A stretch of 64,000 bases of DNA. Source: Bartonella alsatica (GTDB lineage Bacteria > Pseudomonadota > Alphaproteobacteria > Rhizobiales > Rhizobiaceae). The notes under the pieces were generated by a model. It did not search any database and had not been told where the DNA came from. It saw only the letters and a list, made by a program, of their open reading frames with translations. The translations under genes were made by a program, and so were the position numbers. This document shows, one piece after another, positions 19,205 to 28,518 of the stretch (positions are counted from its first letter, which is position 1; each line of letters opens with the position of its first letter). The stretch covers positions 660,001 through 724,000 of the forward strand of contig NZ_CP058235.1 in the NCBI RefSeq assembly GCF_013388295.1. Direction: 5' to 3'.

Positions 19205-20668
19205 TTACCGCATGCCGGCAGACTGCAATTCCACATCGAACCCGGTCACATGAGACCAATTCACTCCTTCTGGAATGCGTAATTTAAAGCGATAAAACCG
19301 CGCCCTTGCGCGAGAATGAATTTGCCCTGTATTACGAGAAGGTTTTCTTTCCGGCAACCAAACTGTTTTCTCTTCAAGGGATTGCCGAAAGCGCATTCCC
19401 ACAGATAAATAAAACTCTGCACTATTCACTTGAGGCATAATATTTTTCATCCGTGTTATCATGCCATTTGTCTGCCCCATTTCTTGCGATGTCACGATAC
19501 AAGCCATAGGGGGGCCAGAAAACGAACCAAGTTTTCCCTGATGATCAAATGCACCAAGAATAGGAGACTCATTTTTCCAAGCTTTACTGTCAAGAGAAAA
19601 AGACAAATTATCAATGCTCTCAGTAACCTGGTCCAATCCTTCTAAAGTGGTTCCAGCCAAAAAAATAGGCAAAATCATTTTGATACCCACAACCGCTTTG
19701 GTCCATTTTTGTAATCCCCAATCATAAATGAGTAAGATACGCTTGTGGATGCTCTCATCAGTATCAACCATCCAATAAACGCGATTATACACCCCATCAA
19801 TAGCAGCAGATAGAGTGTAAAGATTTCTCTGAGTAGATTTTGCCGTCATAGTTCGATCCACTTTTTCGAACCCAATTGGTATAATCTGTCCCTCGTTGGT
19901 TATTTGATAAAATCCACCCTCATCAGCAAAAAAAGCAAGATCACCTCGACAAACAATAGATTCAGCATTTTTTGCGCCACGTTTATCGTGAATTTTTTGA
20001 AAACTAAAAATAATCTTAGAGCCAGGAATAAAAGATCCGGCATAGATTGCAGAACGCATAAAAATGATTGGATTTGTTGTTTCAGTCGCACCTTGAACGA
20101 AACCACCATCAGGGAAATCTTGATAATCGCAGCTTTTTTTTCCAACAGTCCAAAATTCAGCATCGTTCAATCCTGACCAATGAACACGTCTTGGATGCTC
20201 TGTCAACTTCATCAGACAAACAAAATCTCCCCATACACGAACAATTCCCGCTTGTGGTGGATTTCCGCCTAAATCTCTAAACCTTTTGTCATGATTAATA
20301 TCGATCACTTGTGGTTTATCATTGGCATTAACAGCAATAACATAATCGCCAAACAAAGCGAAAGACCATGGAGCATCAACATTGGCAAGATAAGATTTTC
20401 CATTTTGGCTGATATCTTTCCAACACTTTGTTATATTGTCAAGCAGATAGATTTTTTGTTGCGTTCCAACAATAATAGACACACCATTTTTTGTTTTAAC
20501 AGCAAGAGCACCTAAAATTTGATCAGGACAAGGCTCTGACAAAGGGTTAAAGCTTGGCATAGGAATATAGGAGCCATCAGCCGGTAGCACATTAATGAGT
20601 TCATCGGTAAAAAGTCCATTAATGTCCGCAACATCAGGCCGATAATCAGCGATTGGAAAAAAAGCCAT
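19205..20668 (-). CDS. Phage tail hub / DNA stabilisation protein (P22 gp10-like)
   Basis: This 487-residue protein resembles the packaged-DNA stabilisation / tail accessory proteins of P22-like podoviruses. The N-terminus (FPIADYRPDVADINGLFTDE) and the beta-propeller-like repeats (VSIIVGTQQKIYLLD, then FALFGDYVIAVNANDKPQVI) are typical. It would seal the portal channel below the adaptor. I selected the ATG at 20668 because a GGGGGG ribosome binding site lies directly upstream; the ATG at 20680 sits before that site. The length is close to that of P22 gp10 (about 470 residues). The family call rests on pattern and gene order. Confidence 0.75.
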   Translation of the reverse strand: MAFFPIADYRPDVADINGLFTDELINVLPADGSYIPMPSFNPLSEPCPDQILGALAVKTKNGVSIIVGTQQKIYLLDNITKCWKDISQNGKSYLANVDAPWSFALFGDYVIAVNANDKPQVIDINHDKRFRDLGGNPPQAGIVRVWGDFVCLMKLTEHPRRVHWSGLNDAEFWTVGKKSCDYQDFPDGGFVQGATETTNPIIFMRSAIYAGSFIPGSKIIFSFQKIHDKRGAKNAESIVCRGDLAFFADEGGFYQITNEGQIIPIGFEKVDRTMTAKSTQRNLYTLSAAIDGVYNRVYWMVDTDESIHKRILLIYDWGLQKWTKAVVGIKMILPIFLAGTTLEGLDQVTESIDNLSFSLDSKAWKNESPILGAFDHQGKLGSFSGPPMACIVTSQEMGQTNGMITRMKNIMPQVNSAEFYLSVGMRFRQSLEEKTVWLPERKPSRNTGQIHSRARARFYRFKLRIPEGVNWSHVTGFDVELQSAGMR

Positions 20669-20893
20669 TGAGCCCCCCATTAGAAGAATATTTGCAACAC
20701 CTTATTACAGTGTTTTAAATCGCAAAGACTTGTTTTGTTTTAACTAAAAGAGTCCCAGAGAGTAAGTCTCTGTAACAAATCATAAGACTCAAACTATTAA
20801 GAGAACTGAGGAAAGCACATCGATGCATTCACAAATAAAATGCCACCAACGCCCACCAGAAGCACCAATCATCAACGATTAAGAAAAAACTAT

Positions 20894-21577
20894 TTAAAAC
20901 CTCATTGGCAGAATGTTTGAAAAGCTTTTTCGGCGCGATGTTTCAAATCGCAAAGCTTGAAGCTGTTCTTGAAAATCTCTAAAAGAAGCAGCAGCATATT
21001 CAGGATCTTTGAGAATATTCTTGTAGAGCTCGTATTTTGCACGTGCTTTAATGAAATCAAATGCATAAATTAACCACGGATTATCCTTCTCCATCACCTG
21101 TTCATCCCCAACACGAACAGGAGCATAAAAAAGACACACAGTTTCAACCTGTTGAGGAGTTGGAAAGAGTCCTATTTTTTGATCAAAGCAAGTGAAAAAG
21201 AGAGGTGTTCCTTGTGGAGGCTGCAATCCATATTGTTGTTGCAATGCCTCAACAGATTTAAAAAGCAACTGCATTTGTGTTGCAGGATATGTTCCTACAA
21301 GGACAGATTCCAAAACCTTTTCTGATTCAATTACAATTCCCACTTCTTGACCATACCATGTTTTTCCACTTTGTGTTTTGAAAGTCACCTGTCTTTTCTC
21401 ATTAAAGAAGAAAGGTTCCCGTTCACACAAACGCAAAGCGGTAAAAATTGAATCTTGAATTTGAGTGGAATATTCAGCTGTTGTATCGTCAATTTCATCC
21501 TGAATAAGCGCGACCATATAAGCAAAAGTTTTAGAATGATTTAATTGCGAAAGGTTGGAGTTATTGGGCATAGCCAT
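20894..21577 (-). CDS. Phage head-tail adaptor protein
   Basis: The 227-residue protein has the helical pattern of phage adaptor proteins placed between capsid and tail-hub genes: an N-terminal helix pair (FAYMVALIQDEIDDTTAEYS, IQDSIFTALRLCERE), a beta region and a C-terminal helix pair (KARAKYELYKNILKDPEYAA). Such proteins extend the portal to form the platform for the tail. A ribosome binding site (AAAGGAT) precedes the start. The gap of 225 bases to the tail-hub gene is longer than others in the operon and holds no clear terminator. Confidence 0.7.
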   Translation of the reverse strand: MAMPNNSNLSQLNHSKTFAYMVALIQDEIDDTTAEYSTQIQDSIFTALRLCEREPFFFNEKRQVTFKTQSGKTWYGQEVGIVIESEKVLESVLVGTYPATQMQLLFKSVEALQQQYGLQPPQGTPLFFTCFDQKIGLFPTPQQVETVCLFYAPVRVGDEQVMEKDNPWLIYAFDFIKARAKYELYKNILKDPEYAAASFRDFQEQLQALRFETSRRKSFSNILPMRF

Positions 21578-21665
21578 AATCAGTCATAATCCTTTTATTT
21601 ATAAAGCTATTTACGTGCTTTTCCCCAACAGAGTATTCTGTTGGGAAAAAACATTTAAATAGCCT

Positions 21666-22784
21666 TTAAGCAGGTGCTCCATAAGTTGGAATGACAATAG
21701 TACCAAAATCCTGCACCCCTTGTGTACTACCTGGCAATGTGAAGCAAGTTTTTTTCATACCGATAATGGTTTTTGCAGCAACACCGAACTCTCGTTCATA
21801 ATCGAATAGCTCTTCAACCAATTTATAGCGTGTAGCACCACGGTCTTTTCCAAAAGCAATGACAGCACTTTGTGCTCCCAAAAGAACAGCACGACGCACA
21901 TTCGGCACAGCTTTATTTGTTGAACCCGACTCAACACCTTCAGTAACATGTTCAGCCTCCCGCAAAACGACGCCATTATACATACCAAGCGACCCATCAT
22001 AAAGCGGATTCTTAAGACGGCTTCCACTATAGATTGCCTTAGTAATGTCGAGCCACTGTCCTGCATCTGTATTGGTACGCAGTTGTGTCACCTGAGTTGG
22101 ATGCAAATAAAGTACATAGACATTTTCACCTTCAACGCGTACTGGTCTAATTTTTGGATTTGCCAGCTTAGCCCGTTCAACAGCTTTATCAATCAAGTTG
22201 AGATCAAAAACATCGTCTTCTTTCAAATCTTCATCTTTTATTTTCCCATTAGGGCGCACAACACGTTTATCAGTTGGTGCAGTTGGCACATTAAAACCGT
22301 AATGGACAGGTTTAAGAGTAATCGTGCGTCCTTCAAAATTAATAGCTTTTGCAGTATACCCGCAAACTTGTATGAAGAACATCATACTGAGACGATCAGC
22401 ATACCAATCAACCAAACCATTTTTGGCTTCGGTACGCAAATCGTGCAAAATACGTTGCTGATCAATAGTGCCTTCATTTTTGACACGCACTGCATGAACA
22501 AGTTCATTAATTGCCAAACGATCATTGAGAAATTGGAGGGCTTCTTCATTGCCTTCAAGCGCCTGTCCTTCACTCACCCCATCACCAAGCAGCTGTACGC
22601 GCAAGTTAAAACTAATTGCATCACCACTTGCTTTAGTCGTTTCATCTTTTAATTGTACAATACTGTTGGAATCTTTCCCTATCAATGGTGCAATAGGAAT
22701 TGCTTTTGAAACTTCCTGGTTCAATAGTTTAGACCAAGTGCGCACTGCCATTGGGTCATTAAGTCCGATATAAGTTACAGTCAT
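21666..22784 (-). CDS. Major capsid protein, N4-gp56 family
   Basis: A 372-residue major capsid protein of the N4-gp56 family (HK97 fold). Conserved pieces are the start (YIGLNDPMAVRTWSKLLNQE), the segment TKASGDAISFNLRVQLLGDG, GDGVSEGQALEGNEEAL, and the C-terminal region that includes GAQSAVIAFGKDRG and YKLVEELFDYEREFG. It assembles the head shell. The start has a good ribosome binding site (AGAGGA). The gene follows the scaffold candidate, with an intrinsic terminator about 27 bases upstream of the start, so read-through or another arrangement must supply its transcript. In Bartonella the particle-forming capsid of the gene transfer agent is of this general kind (recalled, not checked). Confidence 0.9.
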   Translation of the reverse strand: MTVTYIGLNDPMAVRTWSKLLNQEVSKAIPIAPLIGKDSNSIVQLKDETTKASGDAISFNLRVQLLGDGVSEGQALEGNEEALQFLNDRLAINELVHAVRVKNEGTIDQQRILHDLRTEAKNGLVDWYADRLSMMFFIQVCGYTAKAINFEGRTITLKPVHYGFNVPTAPTDKRVVRPNGKIKDEDLKEDDVFDLNLIDKAVERAKLANPKIRPVRVEGENVYVLYLHPTQVTQLRTNTDAGQWLDITKAIYSGSRLKNPLYDGSLGMYNGVVLREAEHVTEGVESGSTNKAVPNVRRAVLLGAQSAVIAFGKDRGATRYKLVEELFDYEREFGVAAKTIIGMKKTCFTLPGSTQGVQDFGTIVIPTYGAPA

Positions 22785-22810
22785 TTTATCCTCTAAAAGT
22801 TTATTGACAT

Positions 22811-22834
22811 AAAAAAACCGGCAAAGTGCCGGTT
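22811..22834 (-). terminator. Intrinsic terminator directly upstream of the capsid gene
   Basis: On the minus strand a 7-bp GC-rich stem (AACCGGC / GCCGGTT, loop ACTTT) is followed by seven T residues. That is a classical Rho-independent terminator pointing in the direction of the operon. It lies between the scaffold-candidate gene and the major capsid gene, 27 bases before the capsid start, leaving no room for a separate promoter. Confidence 0.85.
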
Positions 22835-23004
22835 ATTAACACTCCACATTTCTGATTTTCAGATGGTGGATCAGTTGTTGCGTATTGTGTATAATCCTTG
22901 TTGATAATCTTTTCCTCCCCCTTTGAGAAATTTCCTCACTGCATAGTTGTTCAAGAACCCCAACGCATTCGCTTTGAAAATTCCCTCACAACGCATTTTC
23001 CTTC

Positions 23005-23802
23005 TTAGGATTCTCCCCCACCCATTAAGCGGTTAAAAGCAGCTTTGTTTTTAGGATCAGTAACCCAAATGCTAAATTCTGTTTCCGACATTTTGTCGAG
23101 CATATCCAAAGAAATGGGACCACTTGGATTCAAACCGTTATAAGCAGCAAGTGTGCGTGCAGAATTGTGCCGTTCTTGCAAATTTTCGCTATTGTTATTC
23201 GGGACATTTGTGTAACCAATTTTTTGTGCAATAGTATAAATCACTTCGGCAGGGTTTTGATTTTTCTTCGCACAATCCCGTACGATTTGCTTTAATTCAT
23301 TACCAATCACAGCATCAATGACATTTGGATCCGCCATTTCAGGATAGAGTGCAGCATAAGCAGCCAACTGGTTAGCCCGCGTATCATAAATAAAATCTGC
23401 GGCTTGATCAAAATCATGATGCTTTTGTTTAACACTCACAACGGATTGTTGATAAAAATCATGTAACTGTTCTGCTTCAGAGACAGTGGAAGGTGACTGT
23501 TCAGAGAGCAATGCCCCTTGTTTGTAGAGCGCTTTTCCCAACCATTGTATATAACCCATGAAGTCTTTTTGCGGATCTGGCGGGGTCTCTCTTTCTGCTT
23601 CTCCTTGAACATCTTGTAACGTTATACCTTCTTGCAATGATCGCTGTTGTTTCTGTATGTCTTGATGCCCTTGCACATTTTCTTCAAGAGTTTTTACTTT
23701 TTCTCCTTCTCCAATTTCAGTATCTCCCCTCTGTTCAGTTCCTGAAAGGAAACCCTGCTTTAATTGGTTATGTTCATCTGGTGTTAAATGTTCTTGATCC
23801 AT
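23005..23802 (-). CDS. Phage scaffold-candidate protein
   Basis: The 265-residue product lies between portal and capsid genes, the usual place for the scaffold. It is very rich in Gln, Glu, Asp and Lys with a disordered N-terminal half (GTEQRGDTEIGEGEKV), then helical segments (AEQLHDFYQQSVVSVKQKHH, AADFIYDTRANQLAAYAALY) and a short C-terminal domain. Scaffold proteins have just these features but little sequence conservation, so the call is from position and composition. The start has AAGGCT upstream. Confidence 0.6.
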   Translation of the reverse strand: MDQEHLTPDEHNQLKQGFLSGTEQRGDTEIGEGEKVKTLEENVQGHQDIQKQQRSLQEGITLQDVQGEAERETPPDPQKDFMGYIQWLGKALYKQGALLSEQSPSTVSEAEQLHDFYQQSVVSVKQKHHDFDQAADFIYDTRANQLAAYAALYPEMADPNVIDAVIGNELKQIVRDCAKKNQNPAEVIYTIAQKIGYTNVPNNNSENLQERHNSARTLAAYNGLNPSGPISLDMLDKMSETEFSIWVTDPKNKAAFNRLMGGGES

Positions 23803-23858
23803 ATGTTAGCCTTCTCTTTATTCAGATGATAAGATGATGTTTTTTCAAATAAAACAGC

Positions 23859-25730
23859 TTATTTTGATGCATTTGCCTTCTGCAAAATAATTTGCATCAA
23901 CTGCTCCACTCCTGCATTACCATTAAGCTCTCCTCTAGTCTCAACACTACCGTGTAATGGAGCACTTTCACCACCGTGCAATGGAACACTTTGATCCTCT
24001 AAGCTCTGCTTTTGTGCTTTGATAGCAATTTTGTGGATCAATGATGCCGGCAAAGGAGAATAACGCAAAAGATCGAGCATAATATCTGGCGTTGCGAAAT
24101 TTTGCATCAAAGGAAGTAATTGCATAATCATCGCAAATGTCCGCTCTTTTTCATTGAGACTTGTTGGAGCATCATCGACCACAATATCGTATTCTAAACT
24201 TGTGATCATTTCGCGCGTTAGCGGTACATATTGGGCGTTTTCGTCACCAGCAATACGCACCAATCGCCCATCGGAAAGATAGTTTTGAATAAGATAGAGA
24301 ATAATTTTTCCCTGTCGTTGCCGATAACGACGCAAACCATCAAAGAAAGAAGCCAACAAATTGAGTGATGATTGGCGGCGTTGTTCTTCAAGGATTCCTG
24401 GTTGGTTCACCGCACGTGTTCCAATAAATTCGGAAGATAAACCAGTCACTTGTTCAATAGCGCTTTTTGCTTCATTAAACAACTGAAAAAAGCCTTGGGG
24501 GAATTGTGCTACGGGTTTAGGCTGGATTCTTCCACCAGAAACAGCACCACTTTTCAGCCAAGTAATACTATCGGCCCTCGCCCAACTTTCCACGGCCTGG
24601 CGATCATCATCGAAAGCATCCCGTTCAGCCATAATTCCGCCTTTTGACTGACTATTGAGCAAATGCATAACTTGACTAAAATATTTATTTGCCCAACGTT
24701 GCGGATCTTTTGTTGGTTTCACAATACCATAAAATTGCCGACTTAACTTATCAAAAGTTCCTGTAATACATTCCCATCCCAATTGATTTGGTGGTACCAA
24801 AGGCTTATCAGGTGCTTCAAGCAATTTTCGACCTAAAAAAGCACGTTTGACAATTTTTCTTGTCAATCTTGTCGCTTGAAGATTAGGAGATTCTTTGCAC
24901 AAATTTTGGAAATCCTGCTCCGAATAATCAATAAACTTTCCGCTTAAAGGATCGAGAACTTTATAAATCACCTCACGTTCGAACCAGCGGCATTCAGCCA
25001 ATGTGACCATTTTAGGACGTTGAAAGCTGCTCACCTCCTCAATATCTTCACAATAGCCCTGCGTACCAGCAGCGCTTGTTTGGTGTAAAAAAGTCTGATG
25101 TTTGACCCAGTCGGCATTAAGATCGCTCCAATGGACATGGGGAAACATTTCCTGCGCAACCGTCAAGGGTTTTTCATCAATATACCATACACGCTGTGCA
25201 TCAATTAGATTTGGTTTAACAGCACTTGCATCCCAAACCATTTTCATAGGATCTAATCGTGCAATCACAGGTTTTCCTTGCGGGTCTTCTTCATAATCAA
25301 GTCTGGTATCTGTCCAACCCATTCCGCAAATTATAGCATCTTGAAACGCATCAGAATCTTCGTACTCTCCATCAGCTTCATCACGAAACCATTCTGCGGC
25401 TCCGGTAAGGATCTGGTTAGCAAAAGCTGCACCTTCTTGACGTGGAATAAATTGTACTTGTCGTTTATTATTGCGCTCTGTGCCAATCACCGCATTAATC
25501 AAAGGCGCAATACGGTTAAAAGTCATGACCGGTCTATTTTGTTCGCGCAACACAGCAAGATCTTGTTCATTCCATTGCCGTCCATTATAAAAATCGTAAT
25601 CTTCTTGGGCATTTTTTCGCCATTGCTCGACATGCACAATATCATCGTGGTACCAGCTAACAAGTTTTTTAAAGAGAGCTTGGTGTTCAAGCGTCTCAAT
25701 GGGATCAAAAGAGTCTGCAGAAGTATTCAT
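23859..25730 (-). CDS. Phage portal protein (P22-like)
   Basis: A 623-residue portal protein. Features shared with podovirus portals are the N-terminal stretch DYDFYNGRQWNEQDLAVLRE, the core TFNRIAPLINAVIGTERNNK, the metal-contact/wing segment, and the C-terminal helical region (GLSSEFIGTRAVNQPGILEE). It forms the ring at one capsid vertex through which DNA enters. I chose the ATG at 25730, which overlaps the terminase stop (TAATG) and has GGATGG upstream; an in-frame ATG at 25745 is the alternative. Near the C-terminus there is a short duplicated peptide (PLHGGESAPLHGS), a sign of recent small duplication. Confidence 0.85.
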   Translation of the reverse strand: MNTSADSFDPIETLEHQALFKKLVSWYHDDIVHVEQWRKNAQEDYDFYNGRQWNEQDLAVLREQNRPVMTFNRIAPLINAVIGTERNNKRQVQFIPRQEGAAFANQILTGAAEWFRDEADGEYEDSDAFQDAIICGMGWTDTRLDYEEDPQGKPVIARLDPMKMVWDASAVKPNLIDAQRVWYIDEKPLTVAQEMFPHVHWSDLNADWVKHQTFLHQTSAAGTQGYCEDIEEVSSFQRPKMVTLAECRWFEREVIYKVLDPLSGKFIDYSEQDFQNLCKESPNLQATRLTRKIVKRAFLGRKLLEAPDKPLVPPNQLGWECITGTFDKLSRQFYGIVKPTKDPQRWANKYFSQVMHLLNSQSKGGIMAERDAFDDDRQAVESWARADSITWLKSGAVSGGRIQPKPVAQFPQGFFQLFNEAKSAIEQVTGLSSEFIGTRAVNQPGILEEQRRQSSLNLLASFFDGLRRYRQRQGKIILYLIQNYLSDGRLVRIAGDENAQYVPLTREMITSLEYDIVVDDAPTSLNEKERTFAMIMQLLPLMQNFATPDIMLDLLRYSPLPASLIHKIAIKAQKQSLEDQSVPLHGGESAPLHGSVETRGELNGNAGVEQLMQIILQKANASK

Positions 25731-27055
25731 TAAAAAGCCATCCATGAAGTTTGAGAATGGTGAAAAGAACGATAAGTATTTTTTTTCGGCCGCATGTTTG
25801 GCTGTTCATAAGCCACACACATAAGCCCGAAACTATCAGCGCCATGGCTTGCCCAATCATGTTCAGCGCCTAATCCGATATTACGCTGTTCATCACGTTT
25901 TTCGTGATACCAAGCGAGCGCTTTTCGTCCAGCATGTGTTGTTTCACGGTTAAACCATATAGCAGGAAACAATCGCCTTACAGCTTCAATGCGCATTTTT
26001 ACGGCCCCTACTCCTTGATTAGGAATAATTTTAGTTTGGAATCCAGCTTGTTGGAGAGCACTTTCAAAACTCACATTATAGACACGATCTTTTGTTGCAC
26101 CATCATGTGGCAAAACCATCAAAGCCTTGTCATAGCCCCGCTGAAACACCCAGCCAACATGCTCTGAGAGAGGCTGTCCTTGGGCTTCATAATAATCAAG
26201 AACCCGAATTTCACGTCCAACGAACTGTGCTACCCACAAAGCGGTTGCATCAGCTTTTGCTCCAGTTCCACCGATATCCCAAAAAATTCTGATCTGCATC
26301 AACGGATCACGCGGAACAGTGGTAATACGCCCTTCCTGCTCTGCTTCAAGAAGCGCTTTTTGGTAATAAGCGCCTTCAACAGCTTGGAGATATTCACCTT
26401 CCCAAATATGGTTATACTGTTCAGGTCGTTGTTCTAAATCCGCTTTGCGATCTCGATTGAGTTTTTCGGGAAATTGAGGATTATCACGCCAATTGATTTC
26501 AACACCTTTGATATAAGGATTATTTACATTTCGGAAACGTTTTTCTACAGGCGCATTTTCACGGCAAGGATTCCATGTCACCCACAATTCGGCATTCCAA
26601 TCTTTTCCTTCTTCACGCAAAGTTGGAATAAGCGTTTGCCAAGCAGTCTCAGTAACAGGTTCGGCCTCATCAACCCAGCAGAGAAAAACGCGCCCCATTG
26701 ATTTAATACTTGCAATATTACGATCAAGCCCAGCAAAAACATAAACGATACGTCCATCTTTTGACTTGATATATTTATCACCGACTTCATAATAGTCCTG
26801 TAGAAAAGGATAAGCCTCAATAGCCCGTTTAATTTCTTCCAACGAACTTTCATTGAGCGAATTTTGAAATTGTCGTGCACAGAGAATAATACCCCGTTCT
26901 CCAGCCTTTCCATGCCGATATCCGATTACAGCAGACATCAAGGCAAAAGAACGTGTTTTTCCTGATCCCCGCCCTCCCCAAGCAGCACGTACATCAGCCT
27001 TTCCAGTAAAAATAGGAATAAGTTTTGGAATAAGAGCAATTTGTGTAGTTATCAT
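25730..27055 (-). CDS. Phage terminase large subunit
   Basis: This 441-residue motor protein has an N-terminal ATPase domain. Walker A is GGRGSGKT at 27-34 and Walker B is VFLCWVDEAE with D129-E130. The C-terminal nuclease domain has its first metal-binding acidic residue at D260 (IFWDIGGTGAKADATALWV). It cuts and pumps DNA into the head through the portal. The start has GAGG four bases before ATG. The stop overlaps the portal start by one base. All catalytic motifs look intact, consistent with a cluster kept by selection. The fold is clear; whether it packages by headful cutting is unknown. Confidence 0.92.
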   Translation of the reverse strand: MITTQIALIPKLIPIFTGKADVRAAWGGRGSGKTRSFALMSAVIGYRHGKAGERGIILCARQFQNSLNESSLEEIKRAIEAYPFLQDYYEVGDKYIKSKDGRIVYVFAGLDRNIASIKSMGRVFLCWVDEAEPVTETAWQTLIPTLREEGKDWNAELWVTWNPCRENAPVEKRFRNVNNPYIKGVEINWRDNPQFPEKLNRDRKADLEQRPEQYNHIWEGEYLQAVEGAYYQKALLEAEQEGRITTVPRDPLMQIRIFWDIGGTGAKADATALWVAQFVGREIRVLDYYEAQGQPLSEHVGWVFQRGYDKALMVLPHDGATKDRVYNVSFESALQQAGFQTKIIPNQGVGAVKMRIEAVRRLFPAIWFNRETTHAGRKALAWYHEKRDEQRNIGLGAEHDWASHGADSFGLMCVAYEQPNMRPKKNTYRSFHHSQTSWMAF

Positions 27056-27440
27056 GAAGCCTCAAACACGATCATTTTTAAAAATCACGATCTCCAGATA
27101 TCACACCTCCAAGCCCCCCGCGTCAAAGACCACAATTCCCAAGCTTTTCCCTAAGAAGAAATGCTCCTTAAGCTCCACATTCCAGAAGACACCCCCCTCT
27201 TCAGACTTCACAATCATCAGGTCTCATATCCCTTCAGACTGCATATCCTTTAAAATCACTGACACAATTTCAACAAGTGAGGTTATTTTAACATCGCCTT
27301 TTCCTGCTACCCCAATAACCTACAAAGCCAGAATCTTTGCAAATCAATCGTTCCCCAAAAACAGGGATAAATTTTTAAAATAAGAGCGATTGTTATTAAT
27401 TCTCAAAGCACTACAATTCCTAAAAACAAGATACTCTAAG
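27056..27440. repeat. Degenerate second copy of the small-terminase 3' end and terminase leader
   Basis: Between the small gene and the terminase gene there is a decayed duplicate. CACAATCATCAGG and ACACAATTTCAACAAGTGA near 27209-27280 match the 3' part of the small gene near 27479-27550. The segment near 27361-27395 (TAAGAGCGATTG) matches the leader of the terminase gene near 27011-27050. Offsets vary from about 268 to 350 bases, so indels followed the duplication. No frame is intact across it. Confidence 0.7.
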
Positions 27441-27468
27441 GAACACATCTCCTAAGAGAAAGCGCTCC

Positions 27469-27801
27469 TCAAGCACCACAATCATCAGGTTTTGTAGCCC
27501 CAACAGACTTCACATTCTTTGAAACTATCGGCACAATTTCAACACGTGAAATTGTTTGAACTGGGTCTCTTCCCTCTCCAGCCACTTGCAGAGGTAAAAC
27601 TTTTGCAAGAAGCGAAAAAAAAGGCACAGGATTATTGAGTGCATGATATTGAAGATAAGACACCAACCCATCTTCACCATAGTGATATCCAGCTTGTTCA
27701 GCTGCTGTAAGAAGGGCTTCATTAAACTGCCTTGTTGTTTTATTCAACGCACCTTTTGGCCGTCCTCTTCGACGTAAGGGAAGACAACGTTCTTCTGCCA
27801 T
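27469..27801 (-). CDS. Small DNA-binding phage protein, small-terminase candidate
   Basis: The product is about 110 residues. It starts with a basic AT-hook-like stretch (RRRGRPKGALNKTTRQF) followed by a helical part (NEALLTAAEQAGYHYGEDG). GRPKG-type N-termini followed by a short helical domain occur in small terminase subunits and in related phage DNA-binding proteins. It is directly upstream of the large terminase gene, where the small subunit is normally encoded. I chose the third of three consecutive ATGs because the AAGGAAC site is best spaced from it. The small-terminase call is inference from position. Confidence 0.6.
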   Translation of the reverse strand: MAEERCLPLRRRGRPKGALNKTTRQFNEALLTAAEQAGYHYGEDGLVSYLQYHALNNPVPFFSLLAKVLPLQVAGEGRDPVQTISRVEIVPIVSKNVKSVGATKPDDCGA

Positions 27802-28518
27802 CATCATGTTCCTTCAAGGAAAAAGACACTGATCCCATGACATGAAAAATGGCATAAAAATCAGCACTGCAATTTCAAGAACAATCTACACCCTTGTTCA
27901 GAAATTTCTCTTATTCAATTATACGACAAAATCCACTCGATTGACGATACAATAAATTTGACCGATGATTAAGTCTGAGGACCAGAATTTAACGGAAAAT
28001 CCAAACTCACTCTAGAGCGAAGCAGACAGTACACATTATAGTTATTCTGCATAGTTATTCTGCATAGTTATTCTGCATAGTTATTCTGCATAGTTATTCT
28101 GCATAGTTATTCTGCATAGTTATTCTGCATAGTTATTCTGCATAGTTATTCTGCATAGTTATTCTGCATAGTTATTCTGCATAGTTATTCTGCATAGTTA
28201 TTCTGCATAGTTATTCTGCATAGTTATTCTGCATAGTTATTCTGCATAGTTATTCTGCATAGTTATTCTGCATCTGTATTCCAGAGTTCCTCCACCCGCT
28301 CTTAGATACTCTACTTAGATACTCTACTTAGTGGCCCCCTTCAGCAAAAGGTCTCATCCACTTTTCTATTTGAGTAAAAAATACAAAAACCCTATTGTAC
28401 GAAATAGTATCAGTTTAGATTTACCTTGTCAACTTTTTTATATTTACATTGAAATTTTTTGTTTACTTCATAGACATCTTCTCATTCATTGTCATATTTT
28501 CATTTCAGAGGCAGATTT
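27802..28518. other. Gap upstream of the phage cluster, mostly a 13-bp array
   Basis: The region from the small-terminase candidate to the end of clpB has no gene. It should hold the promoter of the virion operon in 27802-28038, which I cannot identify by eye. An 18-copy array occupies 28039-28272. A 13-base duplication (CTACTTAGATACT) follows near 28303-28331. Confidence 0.55.
28039..28272. repeat. 18 perfect tandem copies of a 13-bp unit
   Basis: The unit TAGTTATTCTGCA is repeated exactly 18 times (234 bases), with no mismatch that I could see. Perfect identity points to very recent expansion by slippage or unequal recombination. The array ends abruptly on both sides. Confidence 0.97.

Noticed and set aside
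28039..28272. Possible CRISPR or binding-site array
   Set aside because: Units are perfectly contiguous with no spacers; it is a simple tandem repeat.
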